NCBI RefSeq assembly: GCF_036226445.1
Contig: NZ_CP108474.1
Span: 6,634,001-6,698,000, forward strand
DNA from: Streptomyces sp. NBC_01255
Lineage (GTDB): Bacteria > Actinomycetota > Actinomycetes > Streptomycetales > Streptomycetaceae
Direction of reading: 5' to 3'
Length of the DNA stretch: 64,000 nucleotides
Shown here: piece after piece, positions 1 to 9,636 of the stretch
Layout of the letters: each line of letters opens with the position of its first letter
How positions within the stretch are numbered: position 1 is the first letter of the stretch
The notes under the pieces: model-generated
The model's input: only the letters and a program-made list of their open reading frames with translations
What the model was told of the DNA's origin: nothing
Databases searched by the model: none
Position numbers and translations under genes: made by a program

Positions 1-344
1 TCAAGTACGGCCTGCCCGTCGACGCCGACCTCGTCGTCGACATGCGCTTCCTGCCGAACCCCCACTGGGTCCCCGAGCTGCGCCCCTTCACCGGCCTCAA
101 CGAGGAGGTGTCGAACTACGTCTACAACCAGCCCGGCGCCAAGGAGTTCCTGGACCGCTACACGGAGCTCCTCCAGCTGATCGCCGCGGGCTACCGCCGT
201 GAGGGCAAGCGGTACGTGACCATCGCCGTGGGCTGCACCGGCGGCAAGCACCGCTCCGTCGCCACCGCCGAGCGGCTCGCCGCCCGCATCGCCGCCGAAG
301 GGGTCGAGACCGTCGTCGTGCACCGGGACATGGGGCGCGAGTGA
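1..344 (+). CDS. rapZ: RapZ-type nucleotide-binding protein, C-terminal part
   Basis: The reading frame is open from base 3, so the N-terminal P-loop kinase-like half lies upstream of the window. About 113 residues remain. They include the FLPNP segment and a CTGGKHRSV motif typical of the C-terminal domain of RapZ/YvcJ proteins. In E. coli RapZ this domain senses UDP-GlcNAc precursors and binds small RNA; the role in actinobacteria is not settled. The stop overlaps the GTG start of yvcK by 4 nt, so the two are translationally coupled. The rapZ-yvcK-whiA order is widely conserved in Gram-positive bacteria, which makes the identification firm despite truncation by the window edge. Confidence 0.95.
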   Translation, partial: KYGLPVDADLVVDMRFLPNPHWVPELRPFTGLNEEVSNYVYNQPGAKEFLDRYTELLQLIAAGYRREGKRYVTIAVGCTGGKHRSVATAERLAARIAAEGVETVVVHRDMGRE

Positions 345-1366
345 AGCCGTACCGTCGCCGCGCCTCCACCCTCACGCCGCGGCGCGCGCTCCGCAGGCGC
401 GGCGCCCAGCCGAAGGTCGTCGCGCTGGGCGGCGGCATGGGCCTGTCGGCCTCCCTGGCCGCCCTCCGCCGGATCACCGGCGACCTCACCGCCGTCGTCA
501 CCGTCGCCGACGACGGGGGCTCCAGCGGCCGGCTCCGGGAGGAGCTCGGCGTGCTGCCCCCTGGCGACCTGCGCAAGGCGCTCGCCGCGCTCTGTGGGGA
601 CGACGACTGGGGCCAGACCTGGGCCCGGGTGATCCAGCACCGCTTCCAGTCCAAGGGCGAGATGCACGGTCACGCCGTCGGCAATCTGCTGATCGTCGCC
701 CTCTGGGAGCAGCTCGGCGATCCCGTGCAGGCCCTGGACCTGGTGGGCAGGCTGCTCGGCGCCCAGGGCCGGGTGCTGCCCATGTCCGCCGTACCGCTGG
801 AGCTCCAGGCCCTGGTCAAGGGGCACGACCCGGAGCGGCCGGACGACGTGGACACCGTGTGCGGTCAGGCGACGGTGGCGCTCACCCCGGGTGACGTGCA
901 GTCCGTCCACCTCGTGCCGCACGACCCGCCGGCCGTGCCCGAGGCGGTCGCGGCCGTGCTCGACGCGGACTGGGTGGTCGTGGGTCCGGGCTCCTGGTTC
1001 TCCTCCGTGATCCCGCACCTTCTCGTGCCCGAAATCCTCGACGCGCTCGTGGAGACGAAGGCCCGGAAGGTGCTCTCGCTGAACCTCGCTCCGCAACCCG
1101 GAGAAACAGAGGGCTTCTCTCCGCAGCGTCATTTGGAGGTTTTGGGACGACACGCCCCTAAACTCGCCCTGGACGTGGTGCTCGCCGACGAGGCTGCCGT
1201 GCCCGATCGCGAGTCCCTCGCCGATGCCGCCAAGCGGCTCGGTGCCGCGGTCGAGCTGGCGCCGGTGGCCGGGCCCGACGGCTCCGCGAAGCATGACCCG
1301 GAGCTGTTGGCCGCCGCGTACGACCGTATTTTTCGGATGCATGGAAGGATCGGCCCATGGCGATGA
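341..1366 (+). CDS. yvcK: YvcK/CofD-family gluconeogenesis factor
   Basis: The protein has 341 residues. A basic N-terminus is followed by the glycine-rich GGGMG loop (residues 30-34) and the [11 protein letters not shown] motif (56-66), both hallmarks of YvcK proteins in the CofD superfamily. HAVGN and GPGSWF segments follow. In Bacillus and mycobacteria YvcK is needed for growth on gluconeogenic substrates and for cell-wall homeostasis, and it binds UDP-sugars; that role is inferred here by homology. It starts with GTG inside the rapZ stop (GTGA overlap), and its last 10 nt overlap the start of whiA, so all three genes look like one transcript. Confidence 0.95.
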   Translation: MKPYRRRASTLTPRRALRRRGAQPKVVALGGGMGLSASLAALRRITGDLTAVVTVADDGGSSGRLREELGVLPPGDLRKALAALCGDDDWGQTWARVIQHRFQSKGEMHGHAVGNLLIVALWEQLGDPVQALDLVGRLLGAQGRVLPMSAVPLELQALVKGHDPERPDDVDTVCGQATVALTPGDVQSVHLVPHDPPAVPEAVAAVLDADWVVVGPGSWFSSVIPHLLVPEILDALVETKARKVLSLNLAPQPGETEGFSPQRHLEVLGRHAPKLALDVVLADEAAVPDRESLADAAKRLGAAVELAPVAGPDGSAKHDPELLAAAYDRIFRMHGRIGPWR

Positions 1367-2346
1367 CGGCAGCGGTGAAGGACGAGATCTCCCGGCTTCC
1401 CGTCACCCGGACCTGCTGCAGGAAGGCAGAGGTCTCGTCGATCCTGCGGTTCGCGGGCGGGCTGCACCTGGTGAGCGGCCGCATCGTGATCGAGGCGGAG
1501 CTGGACACGGCGATGGCGGCGCGCCGCCTGAAGCGGGACATTCTGGAGATCTTCGGACACAGTTCCGAACTGATCGTGATGGCCCCCGGCGGGCTGCGGC
1601 GCGGCTCGCGCTTCGTGGTGCGGGTGGTGGCAGGCGGCGACCAGCTGGCCCGCCAGACGGGCCTCGTGGACGGCAGGGGCCGCCCCATCCGGGGTCTCCC
1701 CCCGCAGGTGGTCTCCGGCGCGACCTGTGACGCGGAGGCGGCCTGGCGCGGCGCCTTCCTCGCCCACGGCTCGCTGACCGAGCCCGGCAGGTCCTCCTCG
1801 CTGGAGGTCACCTGCCCGGGACCGGAGGCGGCGCTCGCCCTGGTCGGCGCGGCCCGCCGGCTCTCCATCGCGGCGAAGGCCCGCGAGGTGCGGGGCGTGG
1901 ACCGGGTCGTCGTCCGCGACGGCGACGCGATCGGCGCCCTGCTGACCCGGCTGGGCGCGCACGAGTCGGTGCTGGCCTGGGAGGAGCGGCGGATGCGGCG
2001 CGAGGTCCGCGCCACCGCCAACCGCCTGGCCAACTTCGACGACGCCAACCTGCGCCGCTCGGCGCGCGCCGCGGTGGCCGCGGGGGCCCGGGTGCAGCGC
2101 GCCCTGGAGATTCTCGCGGAGGAGGTGCCCGAGCACCTCGCCGCCGCGGGCCGGCTCCGCATGGAGCACAAGCAGGCCTCCCTGGAGGAGCTGGGCGCGC
2201 TCGCCGACCCGCCGCTGACGAAGGACGCGGTGGCCGGGCGGATCCGCCGGCTGCTCGCGATGGCGGACAAGCGGGCGCAGGACCTGGGCATTCCCGGGAC
2301 CGAGTCCAACCTGACCGAGGAGCTCGACGACAGCCTCGTCGGCTGA
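1357..2346 (+). CDS. whiA: WhiA sporulation transcription regulator
   Basis: The 329-residue protein has the usual WhiA length. An N-terminal region related to LAGLIDADG endonucleases (about residues 20-220) lacks nuclease function in known WhiA, and a C-terminal WhiA helix-turn-helix domain follows (about 235-325, with [20 protein letters not shown]). The sequence is almost the same as I remember for S. coelicolor WhiA. In Streptomyces WhiA acts with WhiB to start sporulation septation by activating ftsZ, ftsK and others. The ATG start lies within the end of yvcK, with GGAAGG upstream. A strong terminator follows at 2383-2418. Confidence 0.98.
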   Translation: MAMTAAVKDEISRLPVTRTCCRKAEVSSILRFAGGLHLVSGRIVIEAELDTAMAARRLKRDILEIFGHSSELIVMAPGGLRRGSRFVVRVVAGGDQLARQTGLVDGRGRPIRGLPPQVVSGATCDAEAAWRGAFLAHGSLTEPGRSSSLEVTCPGPEAALALVGAARRLSIAAKAREVRGVDRVVVRDGDAIGALLTRLGAHESVLAWEERRMRREVRATANRLANFDDANLRRSARAAVAAGARVQRALEILAEEVPEHLAAAGRLRMEHKQASLEELGALADPPLTKDAVAGRIRRLLAMADKRAQDLGIPGTESNLTEELDDSLVG

Positions 2347-2382
2347 CCGGACCGGTCGAGCGTCCGGAATCCCGAACTCCGC

Positions 2383-2418
2383 GCTGCCGGTGCCTTTCTG
2401 AGGCACCGGCAGCTTTTT
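2383..2418 (+). terminator. Rho-independent terminator after whiA
   Basis: A perfect 12-bp stem (2383-2394 with 2402-2413) encloses a 7-nt loop and is followed at once by five T residues. It is placed to end the rapZ-yvcK-whiA transcript. Confidence 0.9.
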
Positions 2419-2438
2419 CGTCCACCCGCGAGGCACCC

Positions 2439-2465
2439 TTGACAGGCCCATGAGCGCCCATGAGC
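2439..2465 (+). promoter_or_regulatory. Candidate -35 box plus tandem 10-bp repeat before the M14 gene
   Basis: A perfect TTGACA at 2439-2444 is followed by two head-to-tail copies of GCCCATGAGC (2446-2455 and 2456-2465), exactly one helical turn apart. No clear TANNNT -10 box follows, so the promoter call is tentative. The repeat may be a regulator site. Confidence 0.35.
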
Positions 2466-2510
2466 CTGGCGTCTGTTCACCTTCGTGACAGGCAATAGCA
2501 AGGGGGGCTC

Positions 2511-5462
2511 ATGAGACGCAGAGCGAGATCGATCCTCGCCGCGGCTTCACTGCTGATCGCGGGAGTGGCGACGGCACCCGTCGCCGGAGCGCAGCCGAAC
2601 GACCGGGACGGCGGCGACGCCCTCTCCGTATGGCGGGCCGAGGTCACCCAGGAGCAGGTTCCGCTGCTTCTCGAGGCCGGAGCCGACGCCCACGAGATGA
2701 CCGAGCAGGTGCCCGACAAGGGCTCCGCGACGGTCGAGCTCTTCCTCACCGACCGGCAGGCCGGGCAGCTGCGCGGTCAGGGCGTCGAGCTCGCCGAGCA
2801 CACCCTGACCCAGCGGGCCGAGCAGCGGGTCGCCGCCGCCGGCGACGGCGTCTTCCGGCCGTACAGCGGCCCGAACGGCCTGAAGCAGGAGCTCCTCGAC
2901 ACCGCCCGGGCCAACCCCGGCATCACCAAGGTCGTCTCGATCGGCAAGACCCTCAAGGGCCAGGACATCCTCGCCCTCAAGGTCAGCAAGGGCGCCACCC
3001 GGGTCAAGGACGGCTCGAAGCCCGCCACTCTGTACCTGTCCAACCAGCACGCGCGCGAGTGGATCACCCCGGAGATGAACCGGAGGCTGCTCCACCACTA
3101 CCTCGCCGGCTACGGCAAGGACGAGCGGATCACCCGGATCGTCGACACCACCGAGCTGTGGTTCGTGCTCTCCGCCAATCCGGACGGCTACGACTTCACC
3201 CACGCCGACCCCGACAACCGGCAGTGGCGCAAGAACCTCCGTGACAACGACGGCGACGGGCGGATCGCGCCGGGCGACGGCGTCGACCTCAACCGCAACT
3301 TCGCCTACAAGTGGGGCTACGACAACGAGGGCTCGTCCCCCGACCCGGCCGACGAGACCTTCCGCGGCACCGGCCCCATGTCGGAGCCCGAGACCAAGGC
3401 CCTGGACGCCTTCCAGAAGCGGATCGGCTTCTCGTACGGCATCAACTACCACTCGGCCGCCCAGCTCCTGCTGTACGGCGTCGGCTGGCAGGTCGCCACC
3501 GACACCCCCGACGACGTGGCACTCAAGGCCCTCGCCGGCACCCCGCAGAACTCCGCCGTGCCCGGCTACCGGCCGCAGGTCTCCTCGGAGCTGTACATCA
3601 CCAACGGCGAGGCCGACGGACACGCGGCCAACGTCAACGGGATGCAGATGTTCACCCCGGAGATGTCGACCTGCGCCACCGCCTCCCGGGTCGACCCGAA
3701 CGACGCCTGGAACCCGGCCGACTGCGCCTCCGTCTTCACCTTCCCGGACGACGAGAAGCTGATCCAGGCCGAGTTCGCCAAGAACATCCCCTTCGCGCTC
3801 GCCGTCGCCGAGAGCGCGGCCCGCCCGGACCGGCCCGTCTCCCCGGTCGGCATCGAGGCCCCCGACTTCACCCCGGCCGCCTTCACCACCTCCTACGCCC
3901 GCGGCGGGGAGCAGGAGGTCGCCGTCACCGCGCGCAAGTCCCTGCGCGGCAAGACCCTGAAGTACCGGATCAACGGCGGCCGCACGCACAGCGAGGAGCT
4001 CGACGCCTGGAAGGGCGGCGAGACCTACGGCGGCGAGGACAACCTCTACTTCGACGAGTACCGCGCCGAGGTCGAGGACGCCCGGCCCGGCGACTCCGTC
4101 GAGGTCTGGTTCACCGCCCGCACCCGGGAGGGCCGGACCACCGCCTCCGCCCCCTTCACCTACAAGGTGGCCGAGCGCCCGCGCGGCGACGTGCTCGTCC
4201 TCGCCGACGAGGGCGGCACCACCGCGGCACGGCACACCGCCGCGTACGTGAAGGCGCTCGCCGCCAACGGCCGCTCCGCCGCCGTCTGGGACGTCGCCAC
4301 CCAGGGCACTCCTGACGCCCTCGGCGTGCTCTCCCACTTCCGTACCGTCGTCTGGTACACCGGCGCCGAGCAGCCCTCCGGGCCCACCCAGCTCGCGGTC
4401 CGCGCCTACCTCAACGAGGGCGGCAAGCTGATCAACGCCGGCGAGAAGTCCGGCGGACTCACCCAGGTCGGCCGGGCCGAGACCAACGACTTCGCCCAGT
4501 ACTACCTCGGCGCCTACCACCGCGCGGGCCTCGGACAGCCGCCCGCCTTCGCCGGCACCGGCGCCTTCGCGGGCGTCGGCGCGAGCCTCGGCGGCGCCGC
4601 CGACAACCCGCTGGACAACGCCGGCGCGTACACCGTCACCTCGGACACCCTGAAGCCGAAGGAGTTCCCGCAGTTCGCGAGCAGCGCCTCCGCCGGTGAC
4701 TACCCGGGCATCCGCACCCCCTTCGAGCCCGCAGAGGGCGCGACCTTCGCGGCCGTCAAGCACTCCGACGGCACCTGGGCCCGGCTCAGCAGGACCGTCG
4801 ACCTCACCGGCGTCGCCGCCGCGGCCGCGCCGCGCCTCGACTTCCAGGTCAGCTACGACACCGAGCCCGGCTACGACAACCTCGTCGTGGAGGCCCACAC
4901 CGTCGGCCAGGACGACTGGACCACGCTGCCCGACGCCAACGGCGGCACGTCCACCGCGCCCCCGGCCGACTGCGGCGAGGGCTACTACGTCCAGGACCAC
5001 CCCTTCCTCGCCCGCTACCTCACCGTCGGCGAGGACGGCTGCGCGGCCACCGGCACCACCGGCTCCTGGAACGCCTTCACCGGCCCCTCCAACGGCTGGC
5101 GGCAGGCGTCCGTCGACCTGAGCGCCTGGGCGGGCAAGCAGGTCGAGCTCTCGATCTCGTACGTCTCCGACCCCGGTACCGGAGAGACCGGCGCCTTCGT
5201 CGACGACACCCGGCTCGTCACCGGCACCACCACGGTGGCGGAGGGCTTCGAGACCGGCCTCGGCGCCTGGTCCGTACCGGGCGCACCGGCCGGCAGCCCC
5301 GGCAACGGCACGGACTGGACGCGCTCCGCGGCGCTCTTCCACTCCCAGGCCGCGGTCACCACGCGTGACACCGTCCTCCTCGGCTACGGCCTGGAGCACG
5401 TGCCGGGTGCGACCGACCGGGGACGGCTCCTGGGCCGCGCCCTCGCGGTGCTCCGGCGCTGA
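2511..5462 (+). CDS. Secreted M14 zinc carboxypeptidase with C-terminal accessory region
   Basis: The protein has 983 residues. A Sec-type signal peptide (basic MRRRAR, hydrophobic stretch, cleavage near AGA-Q at about 27) precedes a propeptide-like segment and an M14 peptidase domain (about 120-440). The zinc ligands are visible as H180-x-x-E183 in the NQHAREW motif and H314 in INYHSA. DLNRNF carries substrate-binding residues, and the catalytic Glu is E384 in FTPEMS. The roughly 540 C-terminal residues contain an amidotransferase/ThuA-like stretch (about 560-650) and a MAM/immune-inhibitor-A-like beta region near the end, with TGAFVDDTRL. It should trim C-terminal residues from extracellular peptides. 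It is monocistronic, between two terminators, and much longer than a minimal M14 enzyme (about 300 residues). Confidence 0.93.
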   Translation: MRRRARSILAAASLLIAGVATAPVAGAQPNDRDGGDALSVWRAEVTQEQVPLLLEAGADAHEMTEQVPDKGSATVELFLTDRQAGQLRGQGVELAEHTLTQRAEQRVAAAGDGVFRPYSGPNGLKQELLDTARANPGITKVVSIGKTLKGQDILALKVSKGATRVKDGSKPATLYLSNQHAREWITPEMNRRLLHHYLAGYGKDERITRIVDTTELWFVLSANPDGYDFTHADPDNRQWRKNLRDNDGDGRIAPGDGVDLNRNFAYKWGYDNEGSSPDPADETFRGTGPMSEPETKALDAFQKRIGFSYGINYHSAAQLLLYGVGWQVATDTPDDVALKALAGTPQNSAVPGYRPQVSSELYITNGEADGHAANVNGMQMFTPEMSTCATASRVDPNDAWNPADCASVFTFPDDEKLIQAEFAKNIPFALAVAESAARPDRPVSPVGIEAPDFTPAAFTTSYARGGEQEVAVTARKSLRGKTLKYRINGGRTHSEELDAWKGGETYGGEDNLYFDEYRAEVEDARPGDSVEVWFTARTREGRTTASAPFTYKVAERPRGDVLVLADEGGTTAARHTAAYVKALAANGRSAAVWDVATQGTPDALGVLSHFRTVVWYTGAEQPSGPTQLAVRAYLNEGGKLINAGEKSGGLTQVGRAETNDFAQYYLGAYHRAGLGQPPAFAGTGAFAGVGASLGGAADNPLDNAGAYTVTSDTLKPKEFPQFASSASAGDYPGIRTPFEPAEGATFAAVKHSDGTWARLSRTVDLTGVAAAAAPRLDFQVSYDTEPGYDNLVVEAHTVGQDDWTTLPDANGGTSTAPPADCGEGYYVQDHPFLARYLTVGEDGCAATGTTGSWNAFTGPSNGWRQASVDLSAWAGKQVELSISYVSDPGTGETGAFVDDTRLVTGTTTVAEGFETGLGAWSVPGAPAGSPGNGTDWTRSAALFHSQAAVTTRDTVLLGYGLEHVPGATDRGRLLGRALAVLRR

Positions 5463-5490
5463 CGGAGAGTAGTGGGGACAAAGGTCCCAT

Positions 5491-5524
5491 GACGGCCCGT
5501 ACCCGTTGGTAGGTACGGGCCGTC
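5491..5524 (+). terminator. Hairpin terminator after the carboxypeptidase gene
   Basis: A perfect 13-bp stem (5491-5503 with 5512-5524) has an 8-nt loop. The downstream T-tract is weak, as is usual in Streptomyces. It separates the M14 gene from the gap promoter region. Confidence 0.75.
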
Positions 5525-5665
5525 GGCCTTGTTCCCTCACTTTCCGGGCACGCGCGGATGCGGTCGATGTCACTCCGCGGCCCCCGGAGAGGTAGGGTCG
5601 TAAGCGGTCGGGGACATCCCTAAAAACAAAAATCTCGCCGGCGTCGAGCACACCGGCGTACCTAA

Positions 5666-6691
<1,026 letters not shown>

Positions 6692-6717
6692 ACTTCAGGG
6701 CAGGCTTTCGATGTGAG

Positions 6718-6757
6718 CAGGGCTCGGGCAGCGCAACGCCGCGCTGTACGAGCCCTG
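6718..6757 (+). promoter_or_regulatory. Stem-loop between gap and pgk
   Basis: CAGGGCTCG at 6718-6726 pairs with CGAGCCCTG at 6749-6757, with further internal pairing (GCAGCGC/GCGCTG). No T-run follows. It may be a partial terminator or an RNA processing or stability element that sets a higher gap level than pgk-tpiA. Confidence 0.5.
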
Positions 6758-6796
6758 TCTCGTGTGCTCCACCGCGTACCAAGGAGTCTGTGACAG

Positions 6797-8008
6797 ATGA
6801 AGACGATCGACGAGCTTCTCGCCGAAGGCGTCTCCGGCAAGCGGGTGTTCGTCCGCGCCGACCTCAACGTGCCCCTCGACGGCACGACCATCACCGACGA
6901 CGGCCGCATCCGCGCCGTCGTCCCCACGGTGAAGGCGCTCGCCGACGCGGGTGCCCGCGTCGTGGTCGCCTCGCACCTGGGCCGCCCGAAGGGCGCCCCG
7001 GACCCGGCGTTCTCCCTCGCCCCGGCCGCCGCTCGCCTCGGCGAGCTGCTCGGTGCCGAGGTGGCCTTCGCGACCGACACCGTCGGCGAGTCCGCCACCG
7101 CGACCGTCGGCGGCCTCGCCGACGGTCAGGTCGCCGTGATCGAGAACCTCCGGTTCAACGCCGGCGAGACCTCGAAGGACGACGCCGAGCGCGGCGCCTT
7201 CGCGGACCGGCTGGCCGCGCTGGCCGACGTGTACGTCGGCGACGGCTTCGGCGCCGTGCACCGCAAGCACGCCTCGGTCTTCGACCTGCCGGCGCGCCTC
7301 CCGCACGCCGCGGGCTACCTCATCGCCACCGAGGTCGGCGTCCTGAAGAAGCTCACGGACGACGTCCGGCGGCCGTACGTGGTCGCGCTCGGCGGCGCCA
7401 AGGTCTCCGACAAGCTCGGGGTCATCGACCACCTCCTGGAGAAGGCCGACCGCATCCTCATCGGCGGCGGCATGGCGTACACCTTCCTCAAGGCCCAGGG
7501 CCACGAGGTCGGCATCTCGCTGCTCCAGAAGGACCAGATCCCGGCGGTCCTGGAGTACCTGGAGCGCGCCAAGGCCCGCGGGGTGGAGTTCGTGCTCCCC
7601 GTCGACGTCCTGGTCTCGGCCGAGTTCCCGGACCTCAAGACCAAGGCCCCGGCCAACCCGACCACGGTCGCCGCGGACGCCATCCCGGCGGACGAGGAGG
7701 GCCTGGACATCGGTCCGGAGACCCGTAAGCTCTACGCCTCGAAGCTCGCCGACGCGGGAACCGTCTTCTGGAACGGTCCGATGGGCGTCTTCGAGCACCC
7801 CGACTACGCCGAGGGCACCAAGGCCGTCGCCCAGGCGCTCGTCGACTCCCCGGCGTTCACGGTGGTCGGTGGTGGCGACTCCGCCGCCGCCGTCCGCATC
7901 CTGGGCTTCGACGAGAAGGCATTCGGCCACATTTCGACCGGCGGCGGCGCCTCCCTCGAGTACCTCGAGGGCAAGACGCTTCCCGGCCTCGCCGCACTGG
8001 AGGACTGA
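6797..8008 (+). CDS. pgk: Phosphoglycerate kinase
   Basis: The 403-residue protein makes ATP from 1,3-bisphosphoglycerate. The N-terminal substrate loop [13 protein letters not shown] and the SHLGRPKG motif are present, as is the C-terminal nucleotide-binding glycine-rich segment [12 protein letters not shown]. Length and motifs are standard. The start is an ATG with AGGAG at about 6780. The stop is 7 nt before tpiA, so the genes are co-transcribed. Confidence 0.98.
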   Translation: MKTIDELLAEGVSGKRVFVRADLNVPLDGTTITDDGRIRAVVPTVKALADAGARVVVASHLGRPKGAPDPAFSLAPAAARLGELLGAEVAFATDTVGESATATVGGLADGQVAVIENLRFNAGETSKDDAERGAFADRLAALADVYVGDGFGAVHRKHASVFDLPARLPHAAGYLIATEVGVLKKLTDDVRRPYVVALGGAKVSDKLGVIDHLLEKADRILIGGGMAYTFLKAQGHEVGISLLQKDQIPAVLEYLERAKARGVEFVLPVDVLVSAEFPDLKTKAPANPTTVAADAIPADEEGLDIGPETRKLYASKLADAGTVFWNGPMGVFEHPDYAEGTKAVAQALVDSPAFTVVGGGDSAAAVRILGFDEKAFGHISTGGGASLEYLEGKTLPGLAALED

Positions 8009-8015
8009 CCCCTAA

Positions 8016-8792
8016 ATGAGCACTCGCACTCCGCTGATGGCGGGCAACTGGAAGATGAACCTCAACCACCTTGAGGCCATCGCCCACGTCCAGAAGCTCG
8101 CCTTCGCCCTGACCGACAAGGACTACGACGCCTGTGAGGTCGCCGTCCTGGTCCCCTTCACCGACCTGCGGTCCGTCCAGACCCTGATCGACGGCGACAA
8201 GCTCAAGATCAAGTACGGCGCCCAGGACCTCTCGGCGCACGACTCCGGTGCCTACACCGGTGAGATCTCGGGCGCGATGCTGGCGAAGTTCAACTGCGCC
8301 TACGTGGCCGTCGGCCACTCCGAGCGCCGCCAGTACCACGCCGAGAACGACGAGGTCTGCAACGCGAAGGTGAAGGCCGCCTTCAAGCACGGCGTGACCC
8401 CGATCCTCTGCGTCGGCGAGGGCCTGGACATCCGCAAGGCCGGTCAGCAGGTCGAGTACACCCTCGCCCAGCTCGACGGCGGTCTGAAGGACGTCCCGGC
8501 CGAGCAGGCCGAGACCATCGTGATCGCGTACGAGCCGGTGTGGGCCATCGGCACCGGCGAGGTCGCCACCCCCGAGGACGCGCAGGAGGTCTGCGGGGCG
8601 ATCCGCGGCCGTCTCGCGGAGCTGTACTCGCAGGAGCTGGCCGACAAGGTCCGCATCCAGTACGGCGGCTCGGTCAAGGCCGGCAACGTGGCCGCGATCA
8701 TGGCGCAGCCGGACGTCGACGGCGCCCTGGTGGGCGGTGCGGCGCTGGACGCCGAGGAGTTCGTCAAGATCGCGCGCTTCCGCGACCAGTGA
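8016..8792 (+). CDS. tpiA: Triosephosphate isomerase
   Basis: The 258-residue TIM-barrel enzyme interconverts dihydroxyacetone phosphate and glyceraldehyde 3-phosphate. The catalytic residues can be read directly: Lys in GNWKMN, His in VGHSERR and Glu in [11 protein letters not shown], with the flexible loop following. YGGSVKAGN near the C-terminus binds phosphate. The ribosome binding site GGAGGA (7999-8004) lies inside the end of pgk, so translation is probably coupled. Confidence 0.98.
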   Translation: MSTRTPLMAGNWKMNLNHLEAIAHVQKLAFALTDKDYDACEVAVLVPFTDLRSVQTLIDGDKLKIKYGAQDLSAHDSGAYTGEISGAMLAKFNCAYVAVGHSERRQYHAENDEVCNAKVKAAFKHGVTPILCVGEGLDIRKAGQQVEYTLAQLDGGLKDVPAEQAETIVIAYEPVWAIGTGEVATPEDAQEVCGAIRGRLAELYSQELADKVRIQYGGSVKAGNVAAIMAQPDVDGALVGGAALDAEEFVKIARFRDQ

Positions 8793-8883
8793 GTATGCGG
8801 TAGCGGAGTTACGTCGTACCCTAGCGGGGGTCGGGCAGGTGCCCGGCCCCCGTCCGTATAAGTCCGAGGAAGTTGGTCCAGCC

Positions 8884-9120
8884 GTGGTTATGGGGTTCTC
8901 GATCGCCCTGCTCGTCTTCAGCGGGCTGCTGATGCTGCTCGTACTGATGCACAAGGGAAAGGGCGGCGGTCTCTCCGACATGTTCGGTGGCGGCATGCAG
9001 TCGTCCGTCGGCGGCTCCTCGGTCGCCGAGCGCAACCTGGACCGGATCACGGTTGTGGTCGGTCTGCTCTGGTTCGCCTGCATTGTGGTACTTGGTCTGC
9101 TGATGAAGTTGGACGGGTAA
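8884..9120 (+). CDS. secG: Preprotein translocase subunit SecG
   Basis: This small membrane protein of 78 residues has two hydrophobic segments (about 5-22 and 56-74) flanking a cytoplasmic loop with HKGKGGGLSDMFGGG, the SecG signature. It is the accessory subunit of the SecYEG channel. I chose the GTG at 8884 because the encoded start VVMGFSIAL resembles known Streptomyces SecG and GAGGA lies upstream at 8866-8870. The frame is open further upstream to 8737, but that part overlaps tpiA and is not SecG-like. A short GC hairpin (8827-8850) lies between tpiA and secG. Confidence 0.95.
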   Translation: MVMGFSIALLVFSGLLMLLVLMHKGKGGGLSDMFGGGMQSSVGGSSVAERNLDRITVVVGLLWFACIVVLGLLMKLDG

Positions 9121-9129
9121 CTCCAATCA

Positions 9130-9158
9130 CTGGACGCGCGTTGGGCCTTACGTAGACT
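9130..9158 (+). promoter_or_regulatory. Candidate promoter of the rbpA-like gene
   Basis: A -10 hexamer TAGACT (9153-9158) lies 17 nt downstream of a weak -35, CTGGAC (9130-9135), in the gap between secG and the rbpA-like gene. The -10 fits the Streptomyces TANNNT pattern; the -35 is poor. Confidence 0.4.
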
Positions 9159-9197
9159 GGGGCATCTTCGAGCACCATCACGCAGGGAGTTACGACC

Positions 9198-9533
9198 GTG
9201 GCAAGTGGCAACGCGATCCGGGGAAGCCGGGTCGGAGCGGGGCCGATGGGCGAGGCCGAGCGGGGCGAATCGGCGCCGCGCGCCCGCATCTCCTTCTGGT
9301 GCTCGAACGGGCACGAGACGCAGCCGAGCTTCGCCAGCGACGCGGCGATCCCGGAGACCTGGGACTGCCCCCGCTGCGGCTTTCCGGCAGGTCAGGACCG
9401 GGACAACCCGCCGGACCCGCCGCGCACGGAGCCGTACAAGACCCATCTCGCCTATGTGCGGGAGCGGCGCAGCGACGCGGACGGCGAGGCGATCCTCGCC
9501 GAGGCGCTGGCCAAGCTGCGCGGCGAGATCTAA
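9198..9533 (+). CDS. RbpA-family RNA polymerase-binding protein (paralogue)
   Basis: The 111-residue protein has the RbpA zinc-binding set C35, H39, C57, C60 (WCSNGH...WDCPRCG), then a basic linker and a C-terminal helix with RERRSDAD. RbpA binds the sigma factor and beta subunit and activates transcription from principal-sigma promoters in actinobacteria. The sequence differs clearly from the canonical Streptomyces RbpA I remember (about 124 residues): the sigma-contact helix keeps ERR but lacks the canonical Met and Trp. It therefore looks like the RbpB-type paralogue encoded near secG and pgi. Start: GTG with GGGAG 8 nt upstream. A strong hairpin follows. Confidence 0.8.
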   Translation: MASGNAIRGSRVGAGPMGEAERGESAPRARISFWCSNGHETQPSFASDAAIPETWDCPRCGFPAGQDRDNPPDPPRTEPYKTHLAYVRERRSDADGEAILAEALAKLRGEI

Positions 9534-9552
9534 GCGTGGTGTGACGATGTGA

Positions 9553-9599
9553 CGAACGGGCCTTGCCTGCGAACTCTGTTCGCGGGCAAGGCCCGTTCG
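9553..9599. terminator. Bidirectional terminator between convergent genes
   Basis: A 15-bp perfect stem (9553-9567 with 9585-9599), with additional pairing inside the loop, separates the rbpA-like gene from the convergent RpiR-type regulator. Confidence 0.85.
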
Positions 9600-9636
9600 C
9601 CGTCTCCCGTCGGTTCCTTCGCCGCGCTTCAGCGCT

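Noticed and set aside
2547..5651. Open frame of 1034 codons antisense to the carboxypeptidase gene
   Set aside because: It is a shadow frame produced by GC-rich codon use on the other strand; the sense frame has signal peptide, zinc motifs and correct third-position GC bias.
8827..8850. GC hairpin between tpiA and secG as a terminator
   Set aside because: An 11-bp stem exists but no T-run follows, and secG may depend on read-through; not called as a separate terminator.
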